Assembly: GCF_900110505.1 (NCBI RefSeq)
Contig: NZ_FODZ01000007.1
Location: 114,654 to 154,092, forward strand
From: Luteibacter sp. UNC138MFCol5.1
GTDB lineage: Bacteria; Pseudomonadota; Gammaproteobacteria; Xanthomonadales; Rhodanobacteraceae
Direction of reading: 5' to 3'
Length of the DNA: 39,439 nucleotides
Below, piece after piece: positions 23,952 to 33,927 of the stretch. Made by a program: the position numbers and the translations under genes. The stretch's first letter is position 1, and each line of letters starts with the position of its first letter. The notes beneath the pieces were generated by a model. That model was not told where the DNA came from. It did no database searches and was given only the letters and a program-made list of their open reading frames with translations.

Positions 23952-24733
23952 TTTTCGCTCGCGGCTCCTTGCGTCAACAGGGCTTTCACGGAATCCAGCC
24001 AAGCATGGACATCGGCCGGGCTAGACAATGTGAACGCCGCTTGTGACGGCACCCTTTCACCGACGCGGATCGACACGCCGCCGCGCTCGTTGACGACCGC
24101 GAAGGCGTGCTCGTCGGTGAGGTCGTCGCCGAGGTAGATGGGCGTGCGGCCGCGGAACGGCGGGGCGTCGAGGAAGGCCGCGACCGCCGCGCCCTTGTCC
24201 ATCCCGCGTGGCTTGAACTCGTAGACGAAGTTGCCCGGCTGGAGCTCGAACCCGGGGAAGCGCCGGACGATCGCAGGTGCGATCCGGCCGAGCTCGTCGG
24301 CACGCTCGGGGTGCTCGCGGCAATGCAGGGCGACCGACCAGCTCTTGTCCTCCACGCGTACTCCCGGCAGCAGGGCCGCGAGATCGTGGACGGCGGCGCG
24401 CAAGGCCTTCAGTTCAGCCTCGTCGATCCGGACGGCGGTACGGTGGCCGTCGCCGTCACGCCGTTCGAGCCCGTGCTGGCCGGCGGCCGCCCACTCGCAG
24501 CGGGCGAAGATGCGGTCGAGGCCCGAGATGGCGCGGCCGCTGACGAGGGCGATCGCCCCGCCGAGGGCGTCGTGCAGCGCATCGAGGGTGTCCATCAGGC
24601 CGTCGGCGACGAACACGGCGTCCGGATCGTCGGCGAACGCGAGCAGCGTGCCGTCCGCGTCGAGAAAAAGAGCACTATCGCGGGAGACGAGCTCCACGGG
24701 AGGCGAGGGCAGGGTGTCGCGGGCGGCGTTCAC
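23948..24733 (-). CDS. otsB: Trehalose-6-phosphate phosphatase
   Basis: The product has 261 residues when started at GTG 24733, which has GGAG seven bases upstream and gives normal family length. The in-frame ATG at 24898 would add a tail unlike OtsB and run through the clpB promoter. HAD motifs are FLDADGTLL (nucleophile Asp), VSGR, KPRGMDKG and YLGDDLTDEHAF. It dephosphorylates trehalose-6-phosphate. It is first in the otsBA operon and divergent from clpB. Confidence 0.93.
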   Translation of the reverse strand: MNAARDTLPSPPVELVSRDSALFLDADGTLLAFADDPDAVFVADGLMDTLDALHDALGGAIALVSGRAISGLDRIFARCEWAAAGQHGLERRDGDGHRTAVRIDEAELKALRAAVHDLAALLPGVRVEDKSWSVALHCREHPERADELGRIAPAIVRRFPGFELQPGNFVYEFKPRGMDKGAAVAAFLDAPPFRGRTPIYLGDDLTDEHAFAVVNERGGVSIRVGERVPSQAAFTLSSPADVHAWLDSVKALLTQGAASEK

Positions 24734-24810
24734 GGTGACTCCAGGGACATCGACCCTGTCAGGATGCCTCCGGAGCCGTGAAAAAAGCGCTGCGTCGACC
24801 GTCCCCAGCC

Positions 24811-24839
24811 GTTGAAGGCGCCGGGTGCGGGCCGCATCT
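24811..24839 (+). promoter_or_regulatory. Sigma32-like heat-shock promoter of clpB
   Basis: GTTGAAG (24811-24817) and CCGCATCT (24832-24839) are separated by 14 bases. Each is close to the sigma32 consensus (CTTGAAA and CCCCATNT), and they lie 65 bases before the clpB ATG. Confidence 0.6.
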
Positions 24840-24903
24840 GTTTCATCAGAGGCGGTCGCGGGGAGGGCCCGGGGCGCGCCAACATCTTCGGGAGACACCT
24901 ACC

Positions 24904-27486
24904 ATGCGAATGGACAAACTGACGTCGCGCTTCCAGCAGGCGCTGGCTGACGCGCAGTCGCTGGCCGTCGGCCGCGACAACAACATCCTCGAACCGGCGC
25001 ACCTGCTCGCCGCGCTGCTCGACCAGCAGGGCGGCTCGACGGGTCCGTTGCTGACCCAGGCGCAGGTCAACGTGCCCGCGCTGCGCCAGCGCGTGAGCGA
25101 GATCCTCGACCGGCTGCCGAAGGTCAGCGGCCAGGAAGGCAACATCAGCCTGGGCAACGACCTCAACCGCCTGCTCAACCTCACCGACAAGCTGGCACAG
25201 CAGCGTGGCGACCAGTTCGTCGCCAGCGAGCTGTTCCTGCTGGCCGCCCTGGACGACCGTGGCGAGGTCGGCGGCGCGCTGAAAGCCGCCGGCGCGACGA
25301 AAGAGCGTATCGAGGCCGCGATCGAAAAACTCCGCGGCGGCGAGAAGGTGCAGTCCGAGAACGCCGAAGAGCAGCGCCAGGCGCTGGAGAAGTACACCAT
25401 CGACCTCACCGAGCGCGCCGAGAGCGGCAAGCTCGATCCGGTGATCGGCCGCGACGAGGAGATCCGTCGCACGATCCAGGTGCTGCAGCGCCGGACGAAG
25501 AACAACCCGGTGCTGATCGGCGAGCCGGGCGTGGGCAAGACGGCGATCGTCGAGGGCCTCGCGCAGCGCATCGTCAACGGCGAGGTGCCCGAGGGCCTGC
25601 GCGACAAGCGCGTGCTTTCGCTCGACATGGGCGCGCTGATCGCGGGCGCGAAGTTCCGCGGCGAATTCGAGGAACGGCTGAAGGGCGTGCTCAACGATCT
25701 TTCGAAGCAGGAAGGTCGCGTGATCCTCTTCATCGACGAGCTGCACACGATGGTCGGCGCCGGCAAGGCCGATGGCGCGATGGACGCCGGCAACATGCTC
25801 AAGCCCGCGCTGGCGCGTGGCGAGCTGCATTGCATCGGCGCGACGACGCTCGACGAATACCGCAAGTACGTCGAGAAGGATGCCGCGCTCGAGCGCCGTT
25901 TCCAGAAGGTCTATGTGGGTGAGCCGAGCGTGGAGGACACGATCGCGATCCTGCGTGGCCTGAAGGAGCGCTACGCCGTGCACCACGGCGTGGAGATCAC
26001 CGATCCCGCGATCGTCGCGGCGGCCACGCTGTCGGCGCGCTACATCCCCGATCGCCAGCTTCCCGACAAGGCCATCGACCTGATGGACGAGGCGGCGTCG
26101 CGCATCCGCATGGAGATCGACTCCAAGCCGGAAGAGCTCGATCGCCTCGAGCGCCGCCTGATCCAGCTGAAGATCCAGCGCGAGATGCTGAAGAAGGAGC
26201 AGGACGACGAGTCGAAGCAGCGCCTTGCCACCCTCGAGGCCGACATCGAAAAGCTCGACCGCGAATTCTCCGACCTCAACGAGGTGTGGAAGTCAGAGAA
26301 GGCCACGCTGCAGGGTGCGACGAAGATCAAGGAACAGATCGAGCAGGCGCGCCTCGAACTCGAAGCCGCGCAGCGTCGCCAGGACTACGGTGCGATGAGC
26401 GAGATCCAGTACGGCCGCCTGCCGGCGCTGGAAGCGCAGCTCGCCGCCGCGCAGCAGGCCGAGAAGCAGGACTTCACGCTGCTGCAGGACCGCGTCACGG
26501 CGGAGGAAATCGCGGAAGTGGTCGCGCGCTGGACCGGCATTCCCGTGTCGAAGATGCTCGAAGGCGAGCGCGAGAAGCTGTTGCACATGGAAGAGGCGTT
26601 GCATGCGCGCGTCGTCGGCCAGGACGAGGCGGTGCGCGCGGTGTCCGACGCGATCCGTCGCGCGCGTGCCGGCCTGTCGGATCCGAACCGCCCGTACGGC
26701 TCGTTCCTGTTCCTCGGCCCCACCGGCGTGGGCAAGACCGAACTGTGCAAGGCGCTGGCCGATTTCCTCTTCGACACGCAGGACGCGATGGTCCGCATCG
26801 ACATGAGCGAGTTCATGGAGAAGCATTCCGTGAGCCGTCTGGTCGGCGCGCCTCCGGGTTATGTCGGCTATGAGGAAGGTGGCTACCTCACCGAAGCGGT
26901 GCGCCGTCGCCCGTACAGCGTGATCCTGCTCGACGAGGTCGAGAAGGCGCATCCGGACGTCTTCAACATCCTGCTCCAGGTGCTGGACGACGGCCGGCTC
27001 ACGGACGGGCAGGGCCGCACCGTCGACTTCCGCAACACGGTCATCGTCATGACGTCGAACCTCGGATCGAACCTGATCCAGGAACAGGCCGGCGACAGCG
27101 AAGCCGACTACCTGCAGATGAAGGCCTCCGTGCTCGGCGTGGTGCAGGCGCACTTCCGCCCCGAGTTCATCAACCGCCTCGACGACCTCGTGGTGTTCCG
27201 TCCGCTCGACAAGAAGCAGATCCGTTCGATCGCGCGTATCCAGCTCGACTACCTGGCCAAGCGTCTGGCCGAACGCCAGCTCGGCCTGGAGATCACCGAC
27301 GCGGCGCTCGACCTGCTCGGAAGCGCGGGCTTCGATCCGGTCTACGGCGCGCGCCCGCTCAAGCGCGCGATCCAGCAGCAGCTGGAGAACCCGCTGGCGC
27401 AGCGCATCCTGCAGGGCGCGTTCTCGCCGGGGCAGACGGTGAAGGTGGACTCCGATGGCAACCATCTGAGCTTCGTCGCGGTGTGA
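24904..27486 (+). CDS. clpB: Disaggregase chaperone ClpB
   Basis: The product has 860 residues, the normal ClpB size. ATG 24904 starts [18 protein letters not shown], the expected N domain; GGGAGACA lies upstream. NBD1 Walker A is GEPGVGKTA (about residue 205), and the coiled-coil M domain spans about 400-525. NBD2 has [10 protein letters not shown] (about 605) and GYVGYEEGG. ClpB works with DnaK to dissolve protein aggregates and drives ATP-dependent threading through its hexamer pore. A sigma32-like promoter and a perfect hairpin terminator frame it as a single-gene unit. Confidence 0.97.
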   Translation: MRMDKLTSRFQQALADAQSLAVGRDNNILEPAHLLAALLDQQGGSTGPLLTQAQVNVPALRQRVSEILDRLPKVSGQEGNISLGNDLNRLLNLTDKLAQQRGDQFVASELFLLAALDDRGEVGGALKAAGATKERIEAAIEKLRGGEKVQSENAEEQRQALEKYTIDLTERAESGKLDPVIGRDEEIRRTIQVLQRRTKNNPVLIGEPGVGKTAIVEGLAQRIVNGEVPEGLRDKRVLSLDMGALIAGAKFRGEFEERLKGVLNDLSKQEGRVILFIDELHTMVGAGKADGAMDAGNMLKPALARGELHCIGATTLDEYRKYVEKDAALERRFQKVYVGEPSVEDTIAILRGLKERYAVHHGVEITDPAIVAAATLSARYIPDRQLPDKAIDLMDEAASRIRMEIDSKPEELDRLERRLIQLKIQREMLKKEQDDESKQRLATLEADIEKLDREFSDLNEVWKSEKATLQGATKIKEQIEQARLELEAAQRRQDYGAMSEIQYGRLPALEAQLAAAQQAEKQDFTLLQDRVTAEEIAEVVARWTGIPVSKMLEGEREKLLHMEEALHARVVGQDEAVRAVSDAIRRARAGLSDPNRPYGSFLFLGPTGVGKTELCKALADFLFDTQDAMVRIDMSEFMEKHSVSRLVGAPPGYVGYEEGGYLTEAVRRRPYSVILLDEVEKAHPDVFNILLQVLDDGRLTDGQGRTVDFRNTVIVMTSNLGSNLIQEQAGDSEADYLQMKASVLGVVQAHFRPEFINRLDDLVVFRPLDKKQIRSIARIQLDYLAKRLAERQLGLEITDAALDLLGSAGFDPVYGARPLKRAIQQQLENPLAQRILQGAFSPGQTVKVDSDGNHLSFVAV

Positions 27487-27490
27487 CCGA

Positions 27491-27522
27491 AGGGCCATCG
27501 TGCATCCGTGCACGATGGCCCT
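27491..27522. terminator. Perfect hairpin between clpB and the convergent TonB receptor gene
   Basis: AGGGCCATCGTGCA (27491-27504) and its exact complement (27509-27522) form a 14-bp stem with a TCCG tetraloop, four bases after the clpB stop. There is no T tract, but position and strength suggest a shared terminator for the two converging genes. Confidence 0.75.
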
Positions 27523-27537
27523 CCCGCCGCCGTCGGC

Positions 27538-30027
27538 TCAGAAGCGGAAGCCGACCTTCGCGTAGTAGTACCGCCCGTTGAAGCCGAACGGCGAGAGCGA
27601 CGAGTACTGCAGGCCGCTGAAATAATCCTCGCCGGTGTTCGTCGGGCTCACGCGCGTCGGGTACTGGTTGGTCGCGTTGTCGACGCCGAGCGTGAAGCTC
27701 CACGCGTCGAGCGTGTAACCCACGGAGGTGTTCAGCAGCCACCGCGCGGCGAACGTCTGGTCGGTTGACGCGTCCGTCGTCACGCGCGTGACGGTGCCGT
27801 ACCGCGTGAGGTCCGCGTGGGCACGGAAGCCGGCGAGCGACCAGTCGCCACCGAGGACGAACTTGGTGCGCGGCGTGGCGCGGGTCAGCAGGCCCTGGCT
27901 CGCACGGCCGAACAGCTCGATGCCTTCCGACGCGTTCGCCTGCAGGATGGCCGGGGTGGCGGCCACGTCGAGCACCTTCACCTTGTTGTAGTTGCCGCTG
28001 GCCATCAGGTTGAACTCGCCGGCGTTCGTCGTCGGGATGCGGTAGTTGATCACGAGGTCCGCGCCGCGCGTGCGCGTGGTCGCCGCGTTGGCGAAGTACT
28101 GGACGGCGGTGACCTGCTGGCCGGGCACGACGCTGTTGAAGTACGCGGCGAGCACGGGGTCGGTCAGGCTGATCGTGTCGGAGTAGAGGATCTGGTTCCA
28201 GATGCGTATCTGGTACACGTCCAGCGTGGCGCTCAGGTTCGCGATCGGCTCCCACACCGCGCCGATGCCGTAGTTGGCGGATTTCTCGGGCTTCAGCGCC
28301 TTCGCGCCGAGGGCGATCGCCGCGGGGTCGGAGGTGCGGTAGGTGCCGGTCTGCGCGAGCTGTCCCGTGCTCGGGTCGATGATGGTCACCACCGACTGGT
28401 AGTTCTGCTGGGCGAGCGACGGTGCGCGGAAGCCGTTGGAGATCGTGCCGCGCAGTGCGAACGTGGGCGTGAACTGGTAGCGCATGGAGACCTTGCCCGA
28501 ACGCGTCGACCCGGCGTCGCTGTAATGCTCGTAGCGCCCGGCGACGCCGGCGGAGAAGCGGTCGGTGACATCGGTTTCGAGATCGACGTAGGCGGCCTCG
28601 CTGTGGCGGGTGAAGCTGCCGGCGGCGGAGGGCGGTAGACCCGGGAAGACCTGCGCGCCGCCTGCGTACGGCGCGTCGGTGCCCGGGATCAGCGTCGCCG
28701 GGTTGAAGTAGTACGAATCCGGATCGCCCGCGTCGATCTGGTACTTCTCCCTGCGGTACTCGGCGCCGAACGCGAGGGTGAGCGGGTTGGGCAACCAGCC
28801 CACGCTGAAATCCTTGCCGATGTCGACGTTGGCGAGCGCCTGCGAGTTCTTGAAGGTGCCCGCGTTGAAATACGTCGGCGAATTGCCGGTGGAATAGAAG
28901 AGGTTGGTGTTGATGCTGTTGGCGACGTCGAAGACGAGCGAATTGATGCCGTAGTTGCCCGACGCGTCCCAGCGCCAGCCGCCGTCGGTCGTGCCTTTCA
29001 CGCCGAGGATGGCCGTGCTGTCGTTCGTGTGGTTCACGATCTGCGGAAGGAAACCGTCCGGGTACACCTCGGGCACGTTGCGCGCGTTCGTGGCGCCGCG
29101 GTAGTAGCCGTTCGAGGTCACGTCGCGCCGGCTCAGGCTGAGCACGCCGTACACGTCGACGTTGTGCGCCACGGCGTACTGGAAATTGGTGAGCGCCTGG
29201 TACGTCTTGATCGCGGGGTCGCCATAACGCTGGTGCGCGATGTTTCCGTCGGCCGCTTCCTCCGGCGTGAACAGCCCGACGGACGCGGCGCGGTTGGTGT
29301 TCATCGAGTTCTGGTAGTTCCACGCGACGCGGAGCCAGCCCTTCGCATCGGCGCCCTTGCCGCCGAGGTCGATGCCCACGGAGCCGTCGATGCCGTTCGT
29401 GGCACCGTCGCCCTTGTCCATGATGCCGCCGTTGGCGGTGATCACGTTCGATCCCGCGGCGGCGCCGTGCTTGAGCACGATGTTGATCACGCCCGCGATG
29501 GCGTCGGAGCCGTACTGCGCCGCTGCGCCGTCGCGCAGGACCTCGATGTGGTCGATCGCCGAGATGGGAATGGAGTTCAGGTCGGCCGGCGCCGAACCGC
29601 GGCCGACGGAGGGGTTGTAATTGACCAGCGCCGAGGTGTGATAGCGCTTGCCGTCGACGAGGACGAGGGTCGCGTCGGGCGACAGGCCGCGCAGGCTCGC
29701 CGGGCGGATCGCGTCGTTGCCGTCGTTGATGGCGGGGCGCGGGAAGTCGAGCGACGGAAGCAGTCGGGCCAGCGCGGTGGCCAGTTCGGTGCTGCCGGTG
29801 GAGGTGAGGTCGCGTGGCGTGAGCACGTCGATCGGGGAGAGCGAACTGGCTTCGGTGCGCGTCGTCGATCGGGTACCGGTCACGACGACCTGGTCGAGCT
29901 GGCGTGCCTCGCTCGCCTGCGGCGGCGGGCTGGCGTCCTGCGCGTAACCCGGTGTCACGATCATGAGTCCCAGGGTCGGCAGCCAGCGGGTGGCGGGTTT
30001 GCGTCGGAGGATCTTGCCTTTCGTCAT
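27538..30027 (-). CDS. TonB-dependent receptor, substrate unknown
   Basis: The product has 829 residues. ATG 30027 is chosen: MTKGKILRRKPATRWLPTLG gives a signal peptide ending near GYA-QD, whereas the ATG at 30075 would add a charged extension. A TonB-box-like LDQVVVTGTR (about 48-57) precedes a plug domain with RPASLRGLSPDATLVLVDGKR and IEVLRDGAAAQYGSDAIAGVINIVL, then a 22-strand-type barrel ending in Phe (GFRF). It is of the iron-complex-receptor-like class without an N-terminal regulatory domain, so it belongs to a different subgroup from the two Oar-like receptors. No transport or regulatory partner lies next to it. Substrate cannot be assigned. Confidence 0.92.
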   Translation of the reverse strand: MTKGKILRRKPATRWLPTLGLMIVTPGYAQDASPPPQASEARQLDQVVVTGTRSTTRTEASSLSPIDVLTPRDLTSTGSTELATALARLLPSLDFPRPAINDGNDAIRPASLRGLSPDATLVLVDGKRYHTSALVNYNPSVGRGSAPADLNSIPISAIDHIEVLRDGAAAQYGSDAIAGVINIVLKHGAAAGSNVITANGGIMDKGDGATNGIDGSVGIDLGGKGADAKGWLRVAWNYQNSMNTNRAASVGLFTPEEAADGNIAHQRYGDPAIKTYQALTNFQYAVAHNVDVYGVLSLSRRDVTSNGYYRGATNARNVPEVYPDGFLPQIVNHTNDSTAILGVKGTTDGGWRWDASGNYGINSLVFDVANSINTNLFYSTGNSPTYFNAGTFKNSQALANVDIGKDFSVGWLPNPLTLAFGAEYRREKYQIDAGDPDSYYFNPATLIPGTDAPYAGGAQVFPGLPPSAAGSFTRHSEAAYVDLETDVTDRFSAGVAGRYEHYSDAGSTRSGKVSMRYQFTPTFALRGTISNGFRAPSLAQQNYQSVVTIIDPSTGQLAQTGTYRTSDPAAIALGAKALKPEKSANYGIGAVWEPIANLSATLDVYQIRIWNQILYSDTISLTDPVLAAYFNSVVPGQQVTAVQYFANAATTRTRGADLVINYRIPTTNAGEFNLMASGNYNKVKVLDVAATPAILQANASEGIELFGRASQGLLTRATPRTKFVLGGDWSLAGFRAHADLTRYGTVTRVTTDASTDQTFAARWLLNTSVGYTLDAWSFTLGVDNATNQYPTRVSPTNTGEDYFSGLQYSSLSPFGFNGRYYYAKVGFRF

Positions 30028-30356
30028 CGGTGGGTTCCCCAGGGCGAGCTCGTCGTCACGCGGGGCGCGGCACACCCCGCGACACGGCCGGCGGCCGTGC
30101 TGGAATCCAAGCTAGGCAGGGCTGCTGCGGCGCGTCAATAAGACGGTTTCACTTTGCGCCAACCGGGGGAAAAACAGCGAGCATGTGTCTTGAATTAAGG
30201 ACTTGGTACGAAACTGGCTTGTTTCTCCATTTTGGTGCAAGGCAGAATCGTCACCGCGCCGGAACTCGTCGCGATGCCTCGCGCAGCGGTCTCCGCATTG
30301 AAAAGGGGCGATGCCACCCGATAATGGCCGGCTGGTACATCCGAGGACGTCTTCCC
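30028..30356. other. Intergenic region between divergent TonB receptor and fmdB
   Basis: Two hairpins lie close to the receptor start: GCGGGG/CCCCGC (30060-30080) and CACGGCC/GGCCGTG (30083-30099). TTGACG on the minus strand (30138-30133) is a possible -35 for the receptor, but the matching -10 is weak. Bases 30140-30290 are less GC-rich and show nothing else I can name. The fmdB promoter is given separately. Confidence 0.5.
30298..30325 (+). promoter_or_regulatory. Sigma70-type promoter of fmdB
   Basis: TTGAAA (30298-30303) and GATAAT (30320-30325) are 16 bases apart, predicting a start near 30332, 25 bases before the ATG. This excludes longer in-frame starts upstream. Confidence 0.65.
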
Positions 30357-30662
30357 ATGCCCATCTACGAATTCCAGTGCCAGGCCTGCGGCCACCGCTT
30401 CGAACGGTTGCAGAAGATCTCCGACGCCGACCCCGCCGTGTGCCCGAACTGCGGCGAGCCGCGCGTCGGCCGGATGCTGAGCGCGCCGCAATTCCGGCTC
30501 GCAGGCGGTGGCTGGTACGAAACCGATTTCAAGAAGGACGGCGATCGCAAGCGCAACCTCGTCGAAGGGTCGACCGGTGCGCCCGCGGCAAGCCCCGCGG
30601 CCGCGCCCGCTCCGGCGCCCTCGCCGGCACCCACGACCGGTAGCAAGCCTTCGTCCGACTGA
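30357..30662 (+). CDS. FmdB-family zinc-ribbon protein
   Basis: The product has 101 residues. It starts MPIYEFQCQACGHRFE; Cys8/Cys11 and Cys29/Cys32 (CxxC pairs) form the small zinc ribbon that defines the FmdB/CxxC-CxxC-SSSS family. LSAPQFRLAGGGWYETDF follows, and the tail is an Ala/Pro-rich low-complexity segment (about 75-95). Family function is poorly known; the name comes from a putative regulator of formamidase genes. It is often found just upstream of aspS and ruvC in Proteobacteria; here a DUF3011 gene intervenes. Confidence 0.85.
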   Translation: MPIYEFQCQACGHRFERLQKISDADPAVCPNCGEPRVGRMLSAPQFRLAGGGWYETDFKKDGDRKRNLVEGSTGAPAASPAAAPAPAPSPAPTTGSKPSSD

Positions 30663-30791
30663 GCGTCCAGGAAAACGCCGGATAACCGGAACGGCGGCCT
30701 ACAGACGTGATCGGCAGATTCCTACGATCCGTTCAAACATCGTTTCGTATTCCTCCGATAGCTTGGCGCCACACACATCGGAGGTAGGGAC

Positions 30792-31340
30792 ATGAAACGC
30801 ATTCTGGGACTGGCCGCCACCATCGCGCTCGGCGCCGCCGCGTTCACGGCCGCGCCCGCGGCGCACGCGCAGCGGGGTGGCGACACCGTCAACTGCTACA
30901 GCGACAACGGGCGTCGGTCCTACTGCCGGGTGCCGTGGCGCGACGCCCGGCTGGTCCGTCAGGATTCGAAGACGGCCTGCATCCGTGGCCGCACCTGGGA
31001 CATCGACCGCGGCGGCCTCTGGGTCGACGACGGCTGCCGCGGCATCTTCCAGGAGGCCCGTGGCTGGGGCGGCGGACGTCCGGGCGGTGGCTGGGGCCAC
31101 GATGACGACGATCGCCCGGGCTGGGGCGGCGGCCGCCCCGGTGGTGGCGGTGGACAGATCGTCAGCTGCGACAGCAACGACAACAAGCGGGTGTTCTGCC
31201 GCTGGCCCATCGGTCGAGGTGCACGCCTCGTCCAGCAGACCTCGAAGAACCAGTGTCGCGAGGGCTACAGCTACGGCTTCACCCGGGACGGCATCTGGGC
31301 GGATCACGGCTGCCGGGGCCAGTTCGACATCGGCCGCTGA
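30792..31340 (+). CDS. Secreted DUF3011 double-repeat protein
   Basis: The product has 182 residues, with GGAGGTAGGGAC directly before ATG 30792. The signal peptide ends AHA-QR near residue 26. Two homologous DUF3011 repeats occupy about 32-88 (VNCYSDNGRRSYCR...WVDDGCRGIF) and 125-180 (VSCDSNDNKRVFCR...WADHGCRGQF). Each has four Cys, probably in disulfides. A Gly-rich linker with DDDD separates them. Function is unknown; exported location and lectin-like repetition suggest an envelope or extracellular role. It interrupts the fmdB-aspS neighbourhood and has its own terminator. Confidence 0.85.
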   Translation: MKRILGLAATIALGAAAFTAAPAAHAQRGGDTVNCYSDNGRRSYCRVPWRDARLVRQDSKTACIRGRTWDIDRGGLWVDDGCRGIFQEARGWGGGRPGGGWGHDDDDRPGWGGGRPGGGGGQIVSCDSNDNKRVFCRWPIGRGARLVQQTSKNQCREGYSYGFTRDGIWADHGCRGQFDIGR

Positions 31341-31361
31341 GGCCGTTTCCGGCAGGTGGGT

Positions 31362-31394
31362 GACCCCGGCTCGTGATACGATCCGGGGTCTTTT
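31362..31394 (+). terminator. Intrinsic terminator after the DUF3011 gene
   Basis: GACCCCGG (31362-31369) pairs with CCGGGGTC (31383-31390), followed by TTTT. It lies 22 bases after the stop codon and 45 before aspS. Confidence 0.8.
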
Positions 31395-31438
31395 CCCCCG
31401 CCTTTGATCGCCCACGCGGCAGCCGGAGCTCCAAGCGC

Positions 31439-33208
31439 ATGCGCACCCATTTTTGCGGCCTCATCGACGAGTCGCTGATCGGCCAGGACGTCACCCTTTG
31501 CGGGTGGGTCAACACCCTCCGGCTGCAGAGCCACGTGGCCTTCGTCGACCTCCGCGACCATGAGGGCGTCGCCCAGGTCGTGATCGAACGCGAGAACGCC
31601 GACGCCTTCGCCGTCGCGGGCGAACTGGGTTACGAATACGTGGTCAGGGTCACCGGGCAGATCCGCAAGCGCCTGTCGGCGAACGACAAGCTGAAGACCG
31701 GCACCGTCGAGCTGATCGCCGACAAGGTCGAGATCCTCAACGCCGCGCGCGACCTGCCCTTCGCGCTGCACGAGAATCCGAACGAGGACATGCGGATGAC
31801 CTACCGCTACCTCGACCTGCGCCGTCCGGAGATGCAGAAGATGATGCGCACGCGCACCGCGCTGGTGCGCGAGCTGCGTCGCTACCTCGACGCCGCGGGC
31901 TTCCAGGACATCGAGACGCCGATCCTCACGAAGGCCACGCCGGAAGGCGCCCGCGATTACCTGGTGCCGAGCCGCGTGCATCCGGGCCAGTTCTACGCGC
32001 TGCCGCAGTCGCCGCAGCTGTTCAAGCAGATCCTGATGATGGCGGGCTTCGATCGCTACTACCAGATCGCCCGCTGCTTCCGCGACGAAGACCTGCGCGC
32101 CGATCGCCAGCCGGAATTCACGCAGCTCGACCTCGAGTTCGCGTTCGTTCAAGAGCACGACGTGCAGGACTTCGTCGAAAACCTCATCCGCCACGTGTTC
32201 CGCGAGGTGCGCGGCGTCGAACTCGACGCCAGCTTCCCGCGCATGACGTACGAGGAAGCGATGCGCCGCTTCGGCTCCGACAAGCCCGACCTGCGCAACC
32301 CGCTCGAACTCGTCGACGTCGCCGACGCCGTGAAGCACATCGAGTTCAAGGTGTTCGCCGAGCCGGCGAACGATCCGGCCGGACGCGTGGCCGCGCTGCG
32401 CGTGCCCGGTGGCGCCGAGCTTTCGCGCAAGGACATCGACGGCCTCGCCGAGTACGCCGGAAAGTACGGTGCGAAGGGCCTCGCCTGGCTGAAGGTCGAC
32501 GACCTGGCCAAGGGCCGCGAAGGCATCAACTCGCCGGTCGCGAAGTTCCTCGACGACGCCGCGCTCGCGCAGGTGCTCGCGCTCACGGGCGCCGCGAATG
32601 GCGACATCGTGTTCTTCGGCGCGGGTCGCTGGAAGACGGTCACCGACTTCATGGGCGCCGTGCGCCTGAAGGTGGGTCGCGATCGCGGCCTGGTGGAGAA
32701 CGCCTGGAAGCCGCTGTGGGTCACCGACTTCCCGATGTTCGAATACGACGAGGAAGAGAAGCGCTTCGTCGCGCTCCACCATCCGTTCACCGCGCCGAAG
32801 GTCGACGACATCGCCGATCTGCGCGCGAACGCGGCCGTCGCGGTAAGCCGTGGTTACGACATGGTGCTCAACGGTAACGAGATCGGCGGCGGTTCGATCC
32901 GTATCCATCGCCCCGAGATGCAGAGCGCGGTGTTCGACCTGCTCGGCATCGGCGCGGAAGAGGCGCAGGGCAAGTTCGGCTTCCTGCTCGACGCCCTGCG
33001 CATGGGCGCGCCGCCCCATGGCGGCCTGGCCTTCGGCATCGACCGCATCGCCGCCCTGATGGCCGGCACGGAATCGATCCGCGACGTGATCGCCTTCCCG
33101 AAGACCACCAGCGCCCAGGACCTGATGACCGACGCGCCGTCGCCGGTCTCCGAGCCGCAGCTGAAGGAACTCCACGTCCGCGTCGCCGCGGAGCCGGCGA
33201 AGGCCTGA
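31439..33208 (+). CDS. aspS: Aspartyl-tRNA synthetase
   Basis: The product has 589 residues from ATG 31439 ([16 protein letters not shown]). It has an N-terminal OB-fold anticodon-binding domain and a class II catalytic core: [43 protein letters not shown] (motif 2), and [11 protein letters not shown] (motif 3). The bacterial GAD insertion lies between about 290 and 410. It matches Xanthomonadales AspRS closely from memory. Residue 30, which separates discriminating (Leu in E. coli) from non-discriminating enzymes, is Gln here, so tRNA(Asn) charging cannot be decided. Confidence 0.97.
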   Translation: MRTHFCGLIDESLIGQDVTLCGWVNTLRLQSHVAFVDLRDHEGVAQVVIERENADAFAVAGELGYEYVVRVTGQIRKRLSANDKLKTGTVELIADKVEILNAARDLPFALHENPNEDMRMTYRYLDLRRPEMQKMMRTRTALVRELRRYLDAAGFQDIETPILTKATPEGARDYLVPSRVHPGQFYALPQSPQLFKQILMMAGFDRYYQIARCFRDEDLRADRQPEFTQLDLEFAFVQEHDVQDFVENLIRHVFREVRGVELDASFPRMTYEEAMRRFGSDKPDLRNPLELVDVADAVKHIEFKVFAEPANDPAGRVAALRVPGGAELSRKDIDGLAEYAGKYGAKGLAWLKVDDLAKGREGINSPVAKFLDDAALAQVLALTGAANGDIVFFGAGRWKTVTDFMGAVRLKVGRDRGLVENAWKPLWVTDFPMFEYDEEEKRFVALHHPFTAPKVDDIADLRANAAVAVSRGYDMVLNGNEIGGGSIRIHRPEMQSAVFDLLGIGAEEAQGKFGFLLDALRMGAPPHGGLAFGIDRIAALMAGTESIRDVIAFPKTTSAQDLMTDAPSPVSEPQLKELHVRVAAEPAKA

Positions 33209-33213
33209 TCCTC

Positions 33214-33855
33214 GTGGAAGACGTCAGCGCCCCGCAGCCCGATGTCCTGTTGTTGCACGGGTTGTGGATGCGCGGCTTCGCCATGGCGATGCTGCACCGT
33301 CGCCTGCGCGAGGAGGGTTTCCGGGTCCACCAGTTCGAATACATGAGCGTCGCCGCGCCGCCGGAACAGGCGATCGCGCGCCTGCGCAAGCGTATCCGCA
33401 GCCTGGAGCCCGGGCCGGTGCACGTGGTGGGGCACAGCCTCGGCGGCATCCTCGCGCTGCTGGCCTGCCGCGACGACGATCTGCCGGACGGTCGCATCGT
33501 CTGCCTCGGCTCGCCCCTCAATGGCAGCGGTGCCGCGCGGGGGCTCACGCACCGTTGGGGTGGCGACATGCTGCTCGGTCGTTCGAAGGAACTGCTCGAG
33601 CACGGCCTCGACCGCTGGGATGGTCATCGCGAGGTCGGCGTGATCGCCGGCCGCCAGCCGGTGGGCCTCGGCTCGCTCGTCGGCGACGTCGGTTCCGAGC
33701 ACGACGGTTCGGTCGGCGTGGAAGAAACGCGCCTGCCCGGCCTGACCGCCCATTGCATCCTCGAGACCAGCCATACCGGCATGCTGGTTTCCGCGGACGT
33801 GGCACGCCAGGCGGCGGTGTTCCTCAGGGAAGGGCGGTTCGACACCGAGGCGTGA
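33214..33855 (+). CDS. Alpha/beta-hydrolase, lipase-like
   Basis: The product has 213 residues from GTG 33214, five bases after aspS, so it is probably co-transcribed. VLLLHGLWM forms the oxyanion region. VVGHSLGGILAL carries the nucleophile Ser in GHSLG, and SHTGML near the end supplies the His. This is a compact esterase/lipase-type fold without signal peptide, implying a cytoplasmic enzyme. Substrate is unknown. Confidence 0.82.
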   Translation: MEDVSAPQPDVLLLHGLWMRGFAMAMLHRRLREEGFRVHQFEYMSVAAPPEQAIARLRKRIRSLEPGPVHVVGHSLGGILALLACRDDDLPDGRIVCLGSPLNGSGAARGLTHRWGGDMLLGRSKELLEHGLDRWDGHREVGVIAGRQPVGLGSLVGDVGSEHDGSVGVEETRLPGLTAHCILETSHTGMLVSADVARQAAVFLREGRFDTEA

Positions 33856-33856
33856 C

Positions 33857-33883
33857 CGGCCGCGCGCAAGGCGCGCTCCTACG
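33857..33883. repeat. Single REP arm upstream of yebC
   Basis: CCGCGCGCAAGGCGCGCTCCTAC matches one arm of the GTAGGAGCGCGCC family (minus orientation) with small changes. It directly abuts TAGAAT (33885-33890), a possible -10 for yebC. Confidence 0.7.
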
Positions 33884-33927
33884 CTAGAATCCCGCCCCTG
33901 TCCTTCCGGTATCACCAGGAATCGAAC

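Noticed and set aside
30183-30356. In-frame upstream extension of fmdB
   Set aside because: A good promoter lies inside it, and the family begins at MPIYEF.
30792-31340. Lectin or protease inhibitor call for the DUF3011 protein
   Set aside because: The Cys spacing does not match a family I can name; left as unknown function.
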